DNA of 64,000 nt from Georgenia yuyongxinii. GTDB lineage: Bacteria > Actinomycetota > Actinomycetes > Actinomycetales > Actinomycetaceae. The position numbers and the translations under genes were made by a program. The stretch lies in NCBI RefSeq assembly GCF_006352065.1, contig NZ_CP040915.1, forward strand, positions 2,604,001 to 2,668,000, given 5' to 3'. Below are positions 7,033 through 16,231 of this stretch, piece after piece; position 1 is the stretch's first letter; every line of letters starts with the position of its first letter. Under the pieces are notes generated by a model. That model made no database searches, was not told where the DNA came from, and was given only the letters and a program-made list of their open reading frames with translations.

Positions 7033-10000
7033 ATGACCATCGCCGCATCCGACGACCTGCGGATCCAGCACCTGCAGACCGCTGCTGAGTCCGCCGAGGC
7101 TTCGACCGTCTCCCCCGACGCCGCCATGCGCCTACTCACGCGCTACTACCGGGACATCGGCACCGACGACCTCCTGAGCCAACGTCCGGACGACCTCCTC
7201 GGTGCGGCGTTCTCGCACCGCGACACCGGCCACCAGCGCCGGCCGGGCGAGGCGAACGTCCGGGTCTTCACCCCCACGGTCGACAACGACGGCTGGTCCA
7301 CCGGGCACACTGTGGTCGAGATCGTCACCGACGACATGCCCTTCCTGGTCGACTCCGTCTCCGCAGAGCTCACGCTCCAGGGCCGCACCATTCATCTGCT
7401 GGTCCACCCCCAACTCGTCGTGCGCAGGGATGAGACCGGGACCCTGGTCGAGATGCTCGACGCCGACCCAGGCGGTGCGGTGGCGGACGGCGCCCACCCG
7501 GACGGCAACGACCCGGACGGCGCCCTGGTCGAGTCATGGATCCATATCCAGATCGGCCGCGAGAGCGACACCGCCGACCGGGAGCACCTGGCCGAGCAGA
7601 TCCGCGCCGTGCTCGCGGACGTGCGTGTCGCCGTCGAGGACTGGCCTGCCATGACCGACCAGGCCACGGCGATCGCGGCGAACCTCGCCGAGCGCCCGCC
7701 CCGGGGCCTGGATCCCGAGGAGGTCGCCCAGGGCCGAGCGCTGCTGGAGTGGCTCGCCAACGGCCACTTCGTCTTCCTCGGTTACCGCGAGTACCTCCTC
7801 CCCGGTAACGGCGCCCAGCAGCCCGGCGCCCGGCAACCCGGCGCGCCCGCCGAGGCGATCCTCGACCCCGTCCCAGACTCAGGGCTGGGCCTGCTGCGTG
7901 AGGACCGCCCGGGGGCCGAGCCACCGGCCCCGACCCGCCTGACCGGCCGGGTGGCGGAGAAGGCGCGCGAGCCGCGCCTGCTGATCATCACCAAGGCGAA
8001 CTCCCGCTCCCGGGTGCACCGGCCGGTGTTCCTCGACTACGTCGGCGTCAAGACGTTCGACGAGACAGGCGCCGTCGTCGGCGAGCGCCGGTTCCTGGGC
8101 CTCTTCACCGCGAGCGCCTACAACTACTCGGTCACCAAGGTGCCGTTCGTCTCGGAGAAGGTGCGCCGGGTCATCCAGGCGTGCGGCTTCGCCCCGGACA
8201 GCCACCTCGGCAAGGACCTCCTGGAGGTGCTCGAGACCTACCCCCGCGACGAGCTCTTCGCCACCGACGTCGACCAGCTCACCGAGACCGCGCTCGCCGT
8301 CGTGCACCTGGCCGAACGGCGTCGCACCCGCCTGTTCCTGCGAAAGGACGACTACGGCCGCTTCATGTCCTGCCTGGTCTACCTCCCGCGAGACCGCTAC
8401 AACACCGCCGTCCGGCAGAAGATGGAGGCGATCCTCAAGGACGCGTTCAACGGCTCGACGGTCGAGCACACCACCCGCGTCTCCGAGGCCGCGCTGGCGA
8501 TGCTGCACTTCGTCGTGCGGGTGCCCAAGGGCGAGACGGTGGCGGACGCCGACCTCGACGACCTCGAGCACGCCCTCGTCGAGGCCACCCGCACCTGGGA
8601 CGAGGACTTCGACGACGCCGCGCGCGCCGAGTTCGGCGAAGAGGCCGGCGCGGCCCTGGTGGGCCGCTACGGGGCCGGCTTCCCGGAGTCCTACAAGGAG
8701 CGCTACCACGCCCGCGTCGCCGTGTCGGACCTGCGCCACCTCGAGGCGCTCGAGCCGGGGATGCTGCGCCTGAACCTCTACAAGCCGGTGGGTGCGGCCG
8801 CCGGCGACCGCCGGCTCAAGCTCTACCGCCAGGGGCCTCTCTCCCTGACCTCCGTCCTGCCGGTCTTCAACGACCTGGGCGTCGAGGTCACCGACGAGCG
8901 CCCCTACGAGGTCCGGCGCAGCGACGGCACGGTCCTCGACGTCTACGACTTCGGGCTGCACGCCACCGAGGAGCAGTGGAGCGAGGGCCAGGACGGCTCC
9001 CGCGCCCGGTTCCAGGCCGCGTTCGAGGCGGTCTGGGAGGGGCGCGCCGAGAGCGATGGCTTCAACTCCCTCGTGCTGCGGGCCGGGCTGGACTGGCGCC
9101 AGGTGGTCATCCTGCGCGCCCTGGCCGCCTACCTGCGTCAGGGCGGGTGGGCGTACTCGCGCGGCTACCTCGAGGAGGCGCTGCGGCAGAACCACCACAT
9201 CGGCCGGATGGTCGTCGAGCTCTTCGAGACCCGCTTCGACCCCGACCGCTACGACGGCGCCGCCGCCGGTGCGCGGGCCACCGCGGAGCAGGCGGTCGTG
9301 GACCAGGTCGAGGCCGCGCTCGACGAGGTCTCCAGCCTCGACCAGGACCGCATCCTGCGGGCCTTCGTCGGCGTCATCCAGGCGATGCTTCGGACGAACT
9401 ACTTCCAGCACGACGACGGGACGACGGCGGAGCCTCGCGCCACCCTGGCGTTCAAGCTGGACCCGCACGCCGTGCCCAACCTGCCCGCCCCGCGGCCCAA
9501 GTACGAGATCTGGGTGTACGGCCCCGGGGTCGAGGGCGTTCACCTGCGCTTCGGCGCGGTCGCCCGCGGCGGGCTGCGCTGGTCCGACCGCCGCGAGGAC
9601 TTCCGCACCGAGATCCTGGGCCTGGTCAAGGCGCAGATGGTGAAGAACGCCGTCATCGTGCCGACCGGGTCGAAGGGCGGGTTCGTCGCCAAGCGCCTGC
9701 CGGACCCCGCGGTCGACCGGGAGGCGTGGCTCGCGGAGGGCAAGGCCGCCTACACCGCCTTCGTCTCCGCCCTCCTGGAAGTCACCGACAACCGGCTGCA
9801 CGGCGCGGTCGTGCCGCCCGAGCGCGTCGTCCGTCACGACGGCGACGACCCCTACCTCGTCGTCGCGGCGGACAAGGGCACCGCCACGTTCTCCGACCTC
9901 GCCAACGGTGTGGCCCGGCGCCACGGCTACTGGCTCGACGACGCGTTCGCCTCCGGCGGCTCGGCCGGGTACGACCACAAGGTCATGGGCATCACCGCGC

Positions 10001-11985
10001 GCGGGGCGTGGGAGTCGGTCCGGCGCCACTTCCGCGAGATGGGCCACGACACGCAGAGCGAGGACTTCACCGTCGTCGGCATCGGCGACATGAGCGGGGA
10101 CGTCTTCGGCAACGGGATGCTGCTCTCGGAGCACATCCGGCTCGTCGCGGCGTTCGACCACCGCCACGTCTTCCTCGACCCCGACCCCGATCCGTCCGTC
10201 TCCTTCGCCGAACGCCGCCGCCTGTTCGACCTGCCCCGCTCATCGTGGGCCGATTACGACGAGCAGCTGCTCAGCGAGGGCGGCGGCGTCTACCCGCGGA
10301 CGGCGAAGTCGGTACCGATCACCGACCAGGTCCGTGAGCGGCTCGGCCTCGACCCGGACGTCAACGCGCTGACCCCCGCGGAGCTGATGAGCGCGATCCT
10401 CCGTGCGCCCGTCGACCTGCTCTGGAACGGCGGCATCGGCACCTATGTCAAGGCGGCCACGGAGTCCAACGCCCAGATCGGCGACCGCGCCAACGACGCC
10501 ATCCGCGTCGACGGTCGCGACCTGCGCTGCACCGTGGTCGGCGAGGGCGGCAACCTCGGGGTGAGTCAGCTCGGCCGCATCGAGGCCGCCCGCTCCGGCG
10601 TGCGGATCAACACCGACGCCATCGACAACTCCGCCGGCGTGGACACCTCCGACCACGAGGTGAACATCAAGATCCTGCTCACCGGGCTGGTGCGGGAGGG
10701 TGAGATGACGCTGCTGCAGCGCGACCGGCTGCTGGCGTCGATGACCGACGACGTCGCCGCCCAGGTGCTGCGCCACAACTACGAGCAGAACGTGCTCCTC
10801 GGCAACGCGCGCACGCTGGAGCCGCGCATGGTCGGCACGCACGTGCGGTTCATGCGGTTCCTGGAGGGCCGCGGCGAGCTCGACAGGGCCTTGGAGTTCC
10901 TGCCGTCGGACGAGGACCTCGCGCAGCGCGCCAAGGACGGCCGCGGCCTGACGTCCCCGGAGTTCGCCGTGCTCATGGCGTACTCCAAGCTCGCGCTCAA
11001 GCATGACCTGGTGGCCTCGTCGGTAGCCGACGAGGCGTGGTTCACCCGCACGCTCACGGAGTACTTCCCGCCGGCGCTGCGCGAGGACTATTCCGGTGCA
11101 CTCGCAGAGCACCCGCTGCGCCGGGAGATCATCGTCAACGAGGTGGCCAACTCGGTGGTCAACCGCGGGGGCATCAGCTTTGTCCACCGGGCGATGGACG
11201 AGACCGGCGCGGCCGCGGAGCACGTCGCGCGGGCGTTCGTGGTGTGCCGGGAGATATTCGGCCTCGCCTCCTTCACCGAGGCCGTCGAGGCCCTCGACAA
11301 CCAGGTGACCACCTCGGTCCAGTCCCAGCTCTACCTCGAGTTCCGCCGGCTGCTGGACCACTCGGTGCGCTGGTTCCTCCAGCACCGGCCCGCCGGGCTC
11401 GACGTCGCCGCCGAGATCGACCGGTTCGGCCCGACCGTGCGCACCCACGTCCCGGACCTGCCGGACCTCCTACGCGCCGGCGAGCGGGAACGCGCGCACC
11501 GCCAGGTCGAGGAGTACACCGCGGCCGGCGTCCCCGCCGAGCTGGCCCGACGCGCCGCCGTCCTCCGGCACCACGTGACCATCCTCGACGTCGCCGAGCT
11601 CGCCGCCGGCTGCGACGAACCGGCGGAGGCACTGCTGGACCTCAGCTTCGCCGTCGCCGAGCACCTGGGCATCGACCGCATGCTCGCCCTGGTGAGCACC
11701 CTCCCCCAGGAGAACCGCTGGGACGCCCTGGCCCGTGGCGCGCTCCGGGACGATCTGCACGCGGTCACCAAGTCACTGACCCGGGCGGTCATTACCGCCA
11801 CCGACCCCGAGCAGACCGCCGAGCAGCGCATGCGAAGCTGGCTGCGGGCGAACGTCACGAGCGTGCAGCGCGCGCGGGCCACGATGGCAGCGATCGACCA
11901 GCTCGAGGAACCGGGTCTGTCGGCGCTCTCCGTGGCCCTGGGGTACCTGCGCACCGTCGCACGCTCGACGGCGCCCGCCGGCTGA
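7033..11985 (+). CDS. gdh: NAD-specific glutamate dehydrogenase, large (180-kDa) class
   Basis: A 1,650-residue cytosolic enzyme that oxidatively deaminates glutamate to 2-oxoglutarate with NAD. Size and architecture match the 180-kDa class (mycobacterial GDH is about 1,600 residues): an N-terminal ACT-like regulatory half, then the catalytic core. Visible core motifs are RGGLRWSDRREDFRTE, PTGSKGGFV (substrate lysine region), the dinucleotide region VGIGDMSGDVFGNG, the segment GGIGTYVKA and GEGGNLGVSQLGRIE. The N-terminal half includes a Pro/Gly/Gln spacer (about 255-275) with repeated QPGA units. I chose ATG 7033 over upstream in-frame codons because it follows AGAGGGTGG and begins the family-like N-terminus. 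The gene stands alone. Its stop lies in a 17-bp tandem duplication. These enzymes are often controlled by GarA-type FHA proteins, which are not in the window. Confidence 0.95.
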   Translation: MTIAASDDLRIQHLQTAAESAEASTVSPDAAMRLLTRYYRDIGTDDLLSQRPDDLLGAAFSHRDTGHQRRPGEANVRVFTPTVDNDGWSTGHTVVEIVTDDMPFLVDSVSAELTLQGRTIHLLVHPQLVVRRDETGTLVEMLDADPGGAVADGAHPDGNDPDGALVESWIHIQIGRESDTADREHLAEQIRAVLADVRVAVEDWPAMTDQATAIAANLAERPPRGLDPEEVAQGRALLEWLANGHFVFLGYREYLLPGNGAQQPGARQPGAPAEAILDPVPDSGLGLLREDRPGAEPPAPTRLTGRVAEKAREPRLLIITKANSRSRVHRPVFLDYVGVKTFDETGAVVGERRFLGLFTASAYNYSVTKVPFVSEKVRRVIQACGFAPDSHLGKDLLEVLETYPRDELFATDVDQLTETALAVVHLAERRRTRLFLRKDDYGRFMSCLVYLPRDRYNTAVRQKMEAILKDAFNGSTVEHTTRVSEAALAMLHFVVRVPKGETVADADLDDLEHALVEATRTWDEDFDDAARAEFGEEAGAALVGRYGAGFPESYKERYHARVAVSDLRHLEALEPGMLRLNLYKPVGAAAGDRRLKLYRQGPLSLTSVLPVFNDLGVEVTDERPYEVRRSDGTVLDVYDFGLHATEEQWSEGQDGSRARFQAAFEAVWEGRAESDGFNSLVLRAGLDWRQVVILRALAAYLRQGGWAYSRGYLEEALRQNHHIGRMVVELFETRFDPDRYDGAAAGARATAEQAVVDQVEAALDEVSSLDQDRILRAFVGVIQAMLRTNYFQHDDGTTAEPRATLAFKLDPHAVPNLPAPRPKYEIWVYGPGVEGVHLRFGAVARGGLRWSDRREDFRTEILGLVKAQMVKNAVIVPTGSKGGFVAKRLPDPAVDREAWLAEGKAAYTAFVSALLEVTDNRLHGAVVPPERVVRHDGDDPYLVVAADKGTATFSDLANGVARRHGYWLDDAFASGGSAGYDHKVMGITARGAWESVRRHFREMGHDTQSEDFTVVGIGDMSGDVFGNGMLLSEHIRLVAAFDHRHVFLDPDPDPSVSFAERRRLFDLPRSSWADYDEQLLSEGGGVYPRTAKSVPITDQVRERLGLDPDVNALTPAELMSAILRAPVDLLWNGGIGTYVKAATESNAQIGDRANDAIRVDGRDLRCTVVGEGGNLGVSQLGRIEAARSGVRINTDAIDNSAGVDTSDHEVNIKILLTGLVREGEMTLLQRDRLLASMTDDVAAQVLRHNYEQNVLLGNARTLEPRMVGTHVRFMRFLEGRGELDRALEFLPSDEDLAQRAKDGRGLTSPEFAVLMAYSKLALKHDLVASSVADEAWFTRTLTEYFPPALREDYSGALAEHPLRREIIVNEVANSVVNRGGISFVHRAMDETGAAAEHVARAFVVCREIFGLASFTEAVEALDNQVTTSVQSQLYLEFRRLLDHSVRWFLQHRPAGLDVAAEIDRFGPTVRTHVPDLPDLLRAGERERAHRQVEEYTAAGVPAELARRAAVLRHHVTILDVAELAAGCDEPAEALLDLSFAVAEHLGIDRMLALVSTLPQENRWDALARGALRDDLHAVTKSLTRAVITATDPEQTAEQRMRSWLRANVTSVQRARATMAAIDQLEEPGLSALSVALGYLRTVARSTAPAG

Positions 11986-12000
11986 CGGCGCCCGCCGGCT
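11967..12000 (+). repeat. 17-bp tandem duplication across the gdh stop codon
   Basis: Two exact 17-bp units beginning GACGGCGCCCGCC (11967-11983, 11984-12000) are followed by a partial third. The TGA stop of gdh is at 11983-11985, so the duplication copied the end of the gene. The reading frame is lost in the second copy because 17 is not a multiple of three. Confidence 0.65.
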
Positions 12001-12145
12001 GACGGGGCGTGCGGCGTGCGGCGTGCGCCCGGGGCGGACGACGGCCACCGGGCCTCACACGCTGCGCCTGCCGTTGCGGGCGCGCGGGCCCGGGCCGACG
12101 ATGGACGGGCTGGAGCCCACCGTTCGCCTCGACGAGGAGAAGACG

Positions 12146-12349
12146 ATGTCATCGGTCGCCCGTGTCACCACCATCACCGCCCGCTCGGACACAAGTTTCG
12201 ACGACGCCATCCGCGTTGGCCTCGAGCGCGCCTCCGCCACCCTGCGCAACGTCAAGGGCGCCTGGGTGAAGGAGCAGGAGGTCAGCCTCGAGGACGGCAA
12301 GATCAGTGCCTGGCAGGTGGTCCTCGAGGTCACCTTCGTCCTGGAGTGA
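12146..12349 (+). CDS. Dodecin (flavin-binding protein)
   Basis: A 67-residue protein of the dodecin family, which assembles into hollow dodecamers that bind and buffer flavins. The sequence shows the characteristic strand-helix-strand-strand order. The helix SFDDAIRVGLERASATLRNV is followed by the tryptophan-bearing strand GAWVKEQEV, whose Trp stacks on the flavin in the family, and the C-terminal strand AWQVVLEVTFVLE. The start at ATG 12146 is supported by GAGGAG at 12134-12139. Longer in-frame extensions have no such signal and are not dodecin-like. Transcribed alone and closed by a strong hairpin. Flavin storage fits a genome region rich in flavin-dependent enzymes, but that link is inference. 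Confidence 0.92.
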   Translation: MSSVARVTTITARSDTSFDDAIRVGLERASATLRNVKGAWVKEQEVSLEDGKISAWQVVLEVTFVLE

Positions 12350-12382
12350 CACAGGCCGACGCAACCAGGGCTGAATGAAAGA

Positions 12383-12412
12383 GCGCAGGCCGCCCGACAG
12401 GGCGGCCTGCGC
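12383..12412. terminator. Bidirectional terminator, dodecin / convergent ORF
   Basis: A perfect 13-bp stem (GCGCAGGCCGCCC and complement) with a GACA tetraloop lies 33 nt after the dodecin stop. It also lies just beyond the end of the leftward small ORF at 12419. Confidence 0.88.
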
Positions 12413-12418
12413 CGACTC

Positions 12419-12664
12419 TCACGCCGAGGCGGTGGCCTCCCGTGGCGCAATTGCCACGGCGCACTTCCGCAACGTGAGCTGCACACCTTCCCCCGTACGG
12501 CGCGCGTCCGCGGCGTCGTGCTGGACGACGTCCACGGTTCCGTCGGCCTGTCGTACCTGGTGCGGCGCAACAAGCCGAGGAAGCTGCTGCGACCACGGTA
12601 CCTGCAAGACCGGTGTCGCCGAACCACGCCCGCGTGCTGAGGCACGCTCACCCGCGCGGGTCAC
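12419..12664 (-). CDS. Small hypothetical protein, coupled to the glycogen-binding-fold gene
   Basis: An 81-codon reading frame whose GTG overlaps the TGA of the upstream gene as GTGA, a typical coupling arrangement. It ends immediately before a strong terminator. The first ~18 residues are Arg/Ala-rich. The remainder (VLQVPWSQQLPRLVAPHQVRQADGT, then a Val/Asp-rich segment and VQLTLRKCAVAIAP) has the composition of a folded protein. I do not recognise the family. There is no separate Shine-Dalgarno. Codon bias at third positions is slightly weaker than in the neighbours, so it may be a fragment. Antisense frames across the terminator are less credible. Confidence 0.4.
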   Translation of the reverse strand: MTRAGERASARGRGSATPVLQVPWSQQLPRLVAPHQVRQADGTVDVVQHDAADARRTGEGVQLTLRKCAVAIAPREATASA

Positions 12665-12945
12665 GACACCCGGACGAGCCCGCCCTCGTGCGTGAGCGCG
12701 TCCGCGTCCGGGTCGTCGAACCAGGCGCCGTTCTCACCGAGATACCGGAAGCGGACGTCCGAGCCGGCGGGCACCGCGATGGTGGTGCTGATCGTCCCGT
12801 TGCTGCGGCGGCGCATGACGTGGACGCCGGGGGTCCAGTCGTTGAAGGTGCCGACCACGGAGATGATCCCGGCGGGATGGTTCCCCGGCAGGGAGAAGGT
12901 GAGCTTGCGAGAGCCGTCCTTCGACGGGCGCGACTGCTTGATCAT
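12661..12945 (-). CDS. Isoamylase early-set (CBM48/AMPK-like) domain protein
   Basis: A stand-alone 94-residue beta-sandwich of the glycogen-binding/isoamylase N-terminal type. The family signature is seen in GIISVVGTFNDWTPGVHVM (the core GxFNDW...) and later in FRYLGENGAWFDDPDAD. In larger enzymes this fold sits in front of alpha-amylase domains and contacts glucan. Single-domain versions are common and uncharacterised in bacteria. The ATG at 12945 is preceded by GAGGAAAGG, a strong ribosome-binding site. A longer frame upstream has no site and is not homologous. The downstream small ORF is coupled to it by a GTGA overlap. Confidence 0.85.
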   Translation of the reverse strand: MIKQSRPSKDGSRKLTFSLPGNHPAGIISVVGTFNDWTPGVHVMRRRSNGTISTTIAVPAGSDVRFRYLGENGAWFDDPDADALTHEGGLVRVS

Positions 12946-13164
12946 CTGAACTGCCTTTCCTCGACAGGTGTGACGAGGCGGATGCTGGCAGAGGGCGTCA
13001 GACACGCCCGCGCGGACACACCGCCCACGCGGGCCGGGCTTGGGCGGGCCAGGTGCGACCGCGCCGTCGAGATGTCAGACGTCACGGGCGCGCGGACAGA
13101 CCCTGCAGGTGGGGCCTGGTATCGGACGGGAACGGAAGTGGAAGCATCGCAACTGTGATGTCTC

Positions 13165-15900
13165 TCACACGTCCACCTGTCGGTCGGCAGACGTCCATGC
13201 CTCGGCAGCCGTCTTACCGGTCGCCTCGAGGATGACGTCGCCGGGCGACTTGTCCGGCCGCCAGCCGCGCCACCGGGGATGGCGCAGCCGCTGGTCGGGC
13301 GTCCACTCGGAGTACTCGACCTCCGCCACCCGGGTCGGGCTCACCCAGCGCGCGTCCCGGGAGTCCAGCCGCGGGACGCCGTCGACCGCAGAGCTCTTCC
13401 GCTCCGCACCCTCGAGCTGGCGGGCCCACTCCTCGGCCTCCTTGAGGGTGAATCCGGTGCCCACGCGGCCCGCGTAGCGCAGACCGTCCGCGGAGGGCAC
13501 GGCCACCAACAACGAGCCGACGGCGCTCGCCCGGTTCCCCTGGCCGGGCCGCCAGCCGATGACCACGACCTCTTGCGTCAGCGTGTGCTTGATCTTGACC
13601 CACGACCGCGAGCGCCGGCCGGGCGTGTACCGGGAGTCGCGGCGCTTGGCCATGACGCCCTCGAGGCCCCAGCGCCGGCTCGCGTGCACCGCCGCCTCGA
13701 TGTCGCCGTCGAAGGCCTCGGGGATGGCGACGAGCTCGTGCGCGCCCGGGTCGACGAGCTCCGAGAGCGCAGTCCGCCGTTCGTCGTAGGTGCGCTTGAG
13801 GAAGGAGGAGTCGTCGGCCTCGAGCACGTCGAAAAGCATCAGTCGCACGGGGTCCGCGCGGGCGAGGCGGTCGACCTGACGGTCGTCGCCCAGGTTGAAG
13901 CGCTTCTGCAGCGCCGCGAAGCTGGGCCGGCCTCGCGGGTCGAGAGCCACGATCTCGCCGTCGAGCACCGCACGGGTCACGCCGGGGACCACGGACGCCA
14001 GGTCGTGCAGCTCGGGGTACTGGCGGGTGACGTCGTTGCCGTTGCGGCTGAACAACCTCACGGTGCCGGCCTCGAGGACGACGACGGCGCGCACCCCGTC
14101 CCACTTCATCTCCAGGGCCCAGTCGTGGTCCGCGGAGAGGTCCTCGGCCGTGCCGAGCGTGGCGAGCATGGGCGACGGCGGCAGCTCGCGGCTAGGTTCG
14201 CCGGAGCGCAGGGAGGTGGTCCGGCGGGCAGCTGTCCGGTCGGTCGCGGTCCCCCGCGCAGCTGTCCGCCCGGCACCACTTCCCCGGGCGGTCTCCCGAT
14301 CCGGGGCGACGCCGGAGCCGGGCTGCCCTCCCCCACCCCGGCTGACGCCGTCAGAGCCCATGAGGTGGATGAGCCAGTGGTTGCCGTCCTGGCCGCCGCG
14401 TCCTCCGGTCCGGATGAGCGCGAGCTTCGCGACCCGGCCGGGCCCGGCGGTGGCCAGGCCGCCGTCGGGCCGGCCCGTGAGGACGGCGATGACCTCCTTG
14501 CCCTCGTGCCACTTGTGCAGCTCATACGTGCCCGAGTCCCAGATGGTCACCTCACCACCGCCGTACTCGCCGGCCGGGATGGTGCCGGCGAAGGTGCCGT
14601 ACTCCATCGGGTGGTCCTCGGTCTGGACGGCGAGGTGGTTCTGCTTCGGGTCGACGGGCACGCCCTTGGGCAGCGCCCAGCTGACCAGCACCCCCTCGTG
14701 GGCGAGCCGGAAGTCCCAGTGCAGGCGGCTGGCGTGGTGCTCCTGGATGACGAAGGTCTGGGCGGCGTGGCCGTAGTCGCCGAGCACCTCCTCCGGGACC
14801 GGCTCGGGCGTCTTTGCCGGGTCCCGCATGGCGCGGTAGGTAGCGAGCCGGTCCGCGCGGCGCCGCGCACCGATGGCGCCGGTGGTGTCCTTCCGTGGCG
14901 CGTGGGCACGCCGTGACTCGGGGGTGCCGCCGGGGGCGGCCGCTACGTCGATGACCTCCCTCGCCTCGGGGATGCGCTCGCCGGGGTCGGTGTAGGGCTC
15001 CACGTAGACCCCGAGCAGCACGGCCATGGGGTCGCCGATCTCCGCCACGCGCCGCAGCACCTCGGGGTACTCCAGGTGCGCCAGACCGGGGTCGTCCAGC
15101 TCGGCCCAGGTGCGCGGCGCGGCCACGGTGGGGTGCGTGCGCCCGCGCAGGGAGTACGGCGCGATCGTCGTCTTGCTGCCGTTGTTCTGGGACCAGTCGA
15201 CCAGCACCTTGCCCGCCCGGAGCGTCTTCTTCATGTCCGAGACCACGAGGTCCTTGTGGTCCGCCTCGAGCGCGCGGGCGAGCTCGTGGGCGATGTCGCT
15301 GATCTGGTCCGCGGTGTGGGTGCCGTCGATGGCGGCGTAGAGGTGGATGCCCTTGGACCCCGACGTCAGGGGCACCGGCTCGAGGCCCATGCCGACGAGC
15401 AGGGCGCGGGCGAGCCGGGCCACCTCGGCGCACTCGACCAGCCCGGCCCCCTCCCCGGGGTCGAGGTCGAGGACGAGCCGGTCGGGGTGGTGCGGCTCGC
15501 CGTCGGACCGGAAACGCCACTGCGGCACGTGGACCTCCAAGGCGGCCATCTGACCGAGCCAGGCGAGCGTGGCGGCGTCGTTCACGAGCGGGTAGGTCTT
15601 GGGGCCCGAGGAGTGCTCGATGTCGGCGCGCACCACCCACTCCGGTGCACCCGGCTCGAGGTTCTTGACGAAGAAGACCTCGCCGCCGTCGTCGGCACGG
15701 CCGACGCCGTTCGGCCAGCGCTTGCGGGTGGCCGGGCGGCCCGCGCAGTGCGGCAGCATCACCGGGGCGATCTGGGTGAGGTAGGCGATCACCTCAGCCT
15801 TGGTGGTGCCCGTCTCCGGGTAGAGCACCTTCGAGAGGTTGGTCAGTCGCAGCCGGCGGCCGTCGACCAACACGGTCTCGGGCTTGTCGCTGGCGGCCAT
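13165..15900 (-). CDS. ligD: Multifunctional non-homologous end-joining DNA ligase LigD
   Basis: A 911-residue ATP-dependent ligase with all three NHEJ domains in the mycobacterial order. (1) Primase-polymerase domain (about 1-300) with the metal-binding DxD in LVLDLDPG (Asp145, Asp147), the SGSKGIHLY motif with His186, and a third acidic residue in VLVDWSQN (Asp235). (2) 3'-phosphoesterase (about 375-475) with HHASRLHWDFRL and EDHPMEY. (3) Ligase (about 585-900) with nucleotidyl-lysine 599 in EMKWDGVR and the late motif WVKIK. A Gly/Arg/Thr linker of about 55 residues with repeated DRTAAR units joins domains 2 and 3. The C-terminal domain ends with the usual EWTPDQRLRHPRW region. It repairs double-strand breaks with Ku (24264-25373), encoded 8 kb away on the other strand. 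ATG 15900 starts a family-like N-terminus. Confidence 0.96.
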   Translation of the reverse strand: MAASDKPETVLVDGRRLRLTNLSKVLYPETGTTKAEVIAYLTQIAPVMLPHCAGRPATRKRWPNGVGRADDGGEVFFVKNLEPGAPEWVVRADIEHSSGPKTYPLVNDAATLAWLGQMAALEVHVPQWRFRSDGEPHHPDRLVLDLDPGEGAGLVECAEVARLARALLVGMGLEPVPLTSGSKGIHLYAAIDGTHTADQISDIAHELARALEADHKDLVVSDMKKTLRAGKVLVDWSQNNGSKTTIAPYSLRGRTHPTVAAPRTWAELDDPGLAHLEYPEVLRRVAEIGDPMAVLLGVYVEPYTDPGERIPEAREVIDVAAAPGGTPESRRAHAPRKDTTGAIGARRRADRLATYRAMRDPAKTPEPVPEEVLGDYGHAAQTFVIQEHHASRLHWDFRLAHEGVLVSWALPKGVPVDPKQNHLAVQTEDHPMEYGTFAGTIPAGEYGGGEVTIWDSGTYELHKWHEGKEVIAVLTGRPDGGLATAGPGRVAKLALIRTGGRGGQDGNHWLIHLMGSDGVSRGGGGQPGSGVAPDRETARGSGAGRTAARGTATDRTAARRTTSLRSGEPSRELPPSPMLATLGTAEDLSADHDWALEMKWDGVRAVVVLEAGTVRLFSRNGNDVTRQYPELHDLASVVPGVTRAVLDGEIVALDPRGRPSFAALQKRFNLGDDRQVDRLARADPVRLMLFDVLEADDSSFLKRTYDERRTALSELVDPGAHELVAIPEAFDGDIEAAVHASRRWGLEGVMAKRRDSRYTPGRRSRSWVKIKHTLTQEVVVIGWRPGQGNRASAVGSLLVAVPSADGLRYAGRVGTGFTLKEAEEWARQLEGAERKSSAVDGVPRLDSRDARWVSPTRVAEVEYSEWTPDQRLRHPRWRGWRPDKSPGDVILEATGKTAAEAWTSADRQVDV

Positions 15901-16231
15901 GGCCTACATCGTGTCTCGTCACACCGGCGATCGCACCCGCGTCACGAGACCAGAATGTCGCTCGCGACCCCTCACCCCCTGTCCGACGCCGGCAGACGCG
16001 CGTGCGGGATGGAACTGAAGGGCGCGCGCAGATGGAACTGAAGCGCGTGCGCGGATGGAGATGGGAACGAGATGGCGAAAATGGCTGGCACAACAACCAC
16101 CTGGGCCATCTCGTTGGCCGGAACGGGCCGACCGAACCAGGTATGACCTGTGAAGGTGCGAGACCAGCGCGCGAAGCAGGGCGCGCCGCGGTCGCATGGC
16201 ACCGCCGGCTGTTGCCGCTGCCCGCGCAGTG
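15901..16231. other. ligD upstream region with direct repeats
   Basis: No credible gene. Near ligD there is an inverted pair GTCTCGT (15913-15919) / ACGAGAC (15944-15950), a possible operator. Further out, GATGGAACTGAAG occurs at 16008-16020 and again at 16031-16043. The repeats are flanked by CGCGTGCGC(G)GATGG-type units to about 16075, a period of about 23 bp with mixed CATCTC/GATGG motifs. A 77-codon rightward frame across the repeats is composed of the repeat itself and is not supported. Confidence 0.5.

Noticed and set aside
7879-10167. Long antisense frames across gdh
   Set aside because: Shadow frames caused by codon bias; residues are His/Arg/Val-rich and show no family motif, while the sense strand encodes a complete dehydrogenase.
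12375-12695. Rightward ORF beginning in the dodecin terminator
   Set aside because: It starts within the hairpin stem, has no ribosome-binding site, and its sequence is Arg/Ser/Pro shadow of the leftward small ORF.
13279-14916. 545-codon frame opposite ligD
   Set aside because: Same shadow effect; ligD has all catalytic motifs on the other strand.
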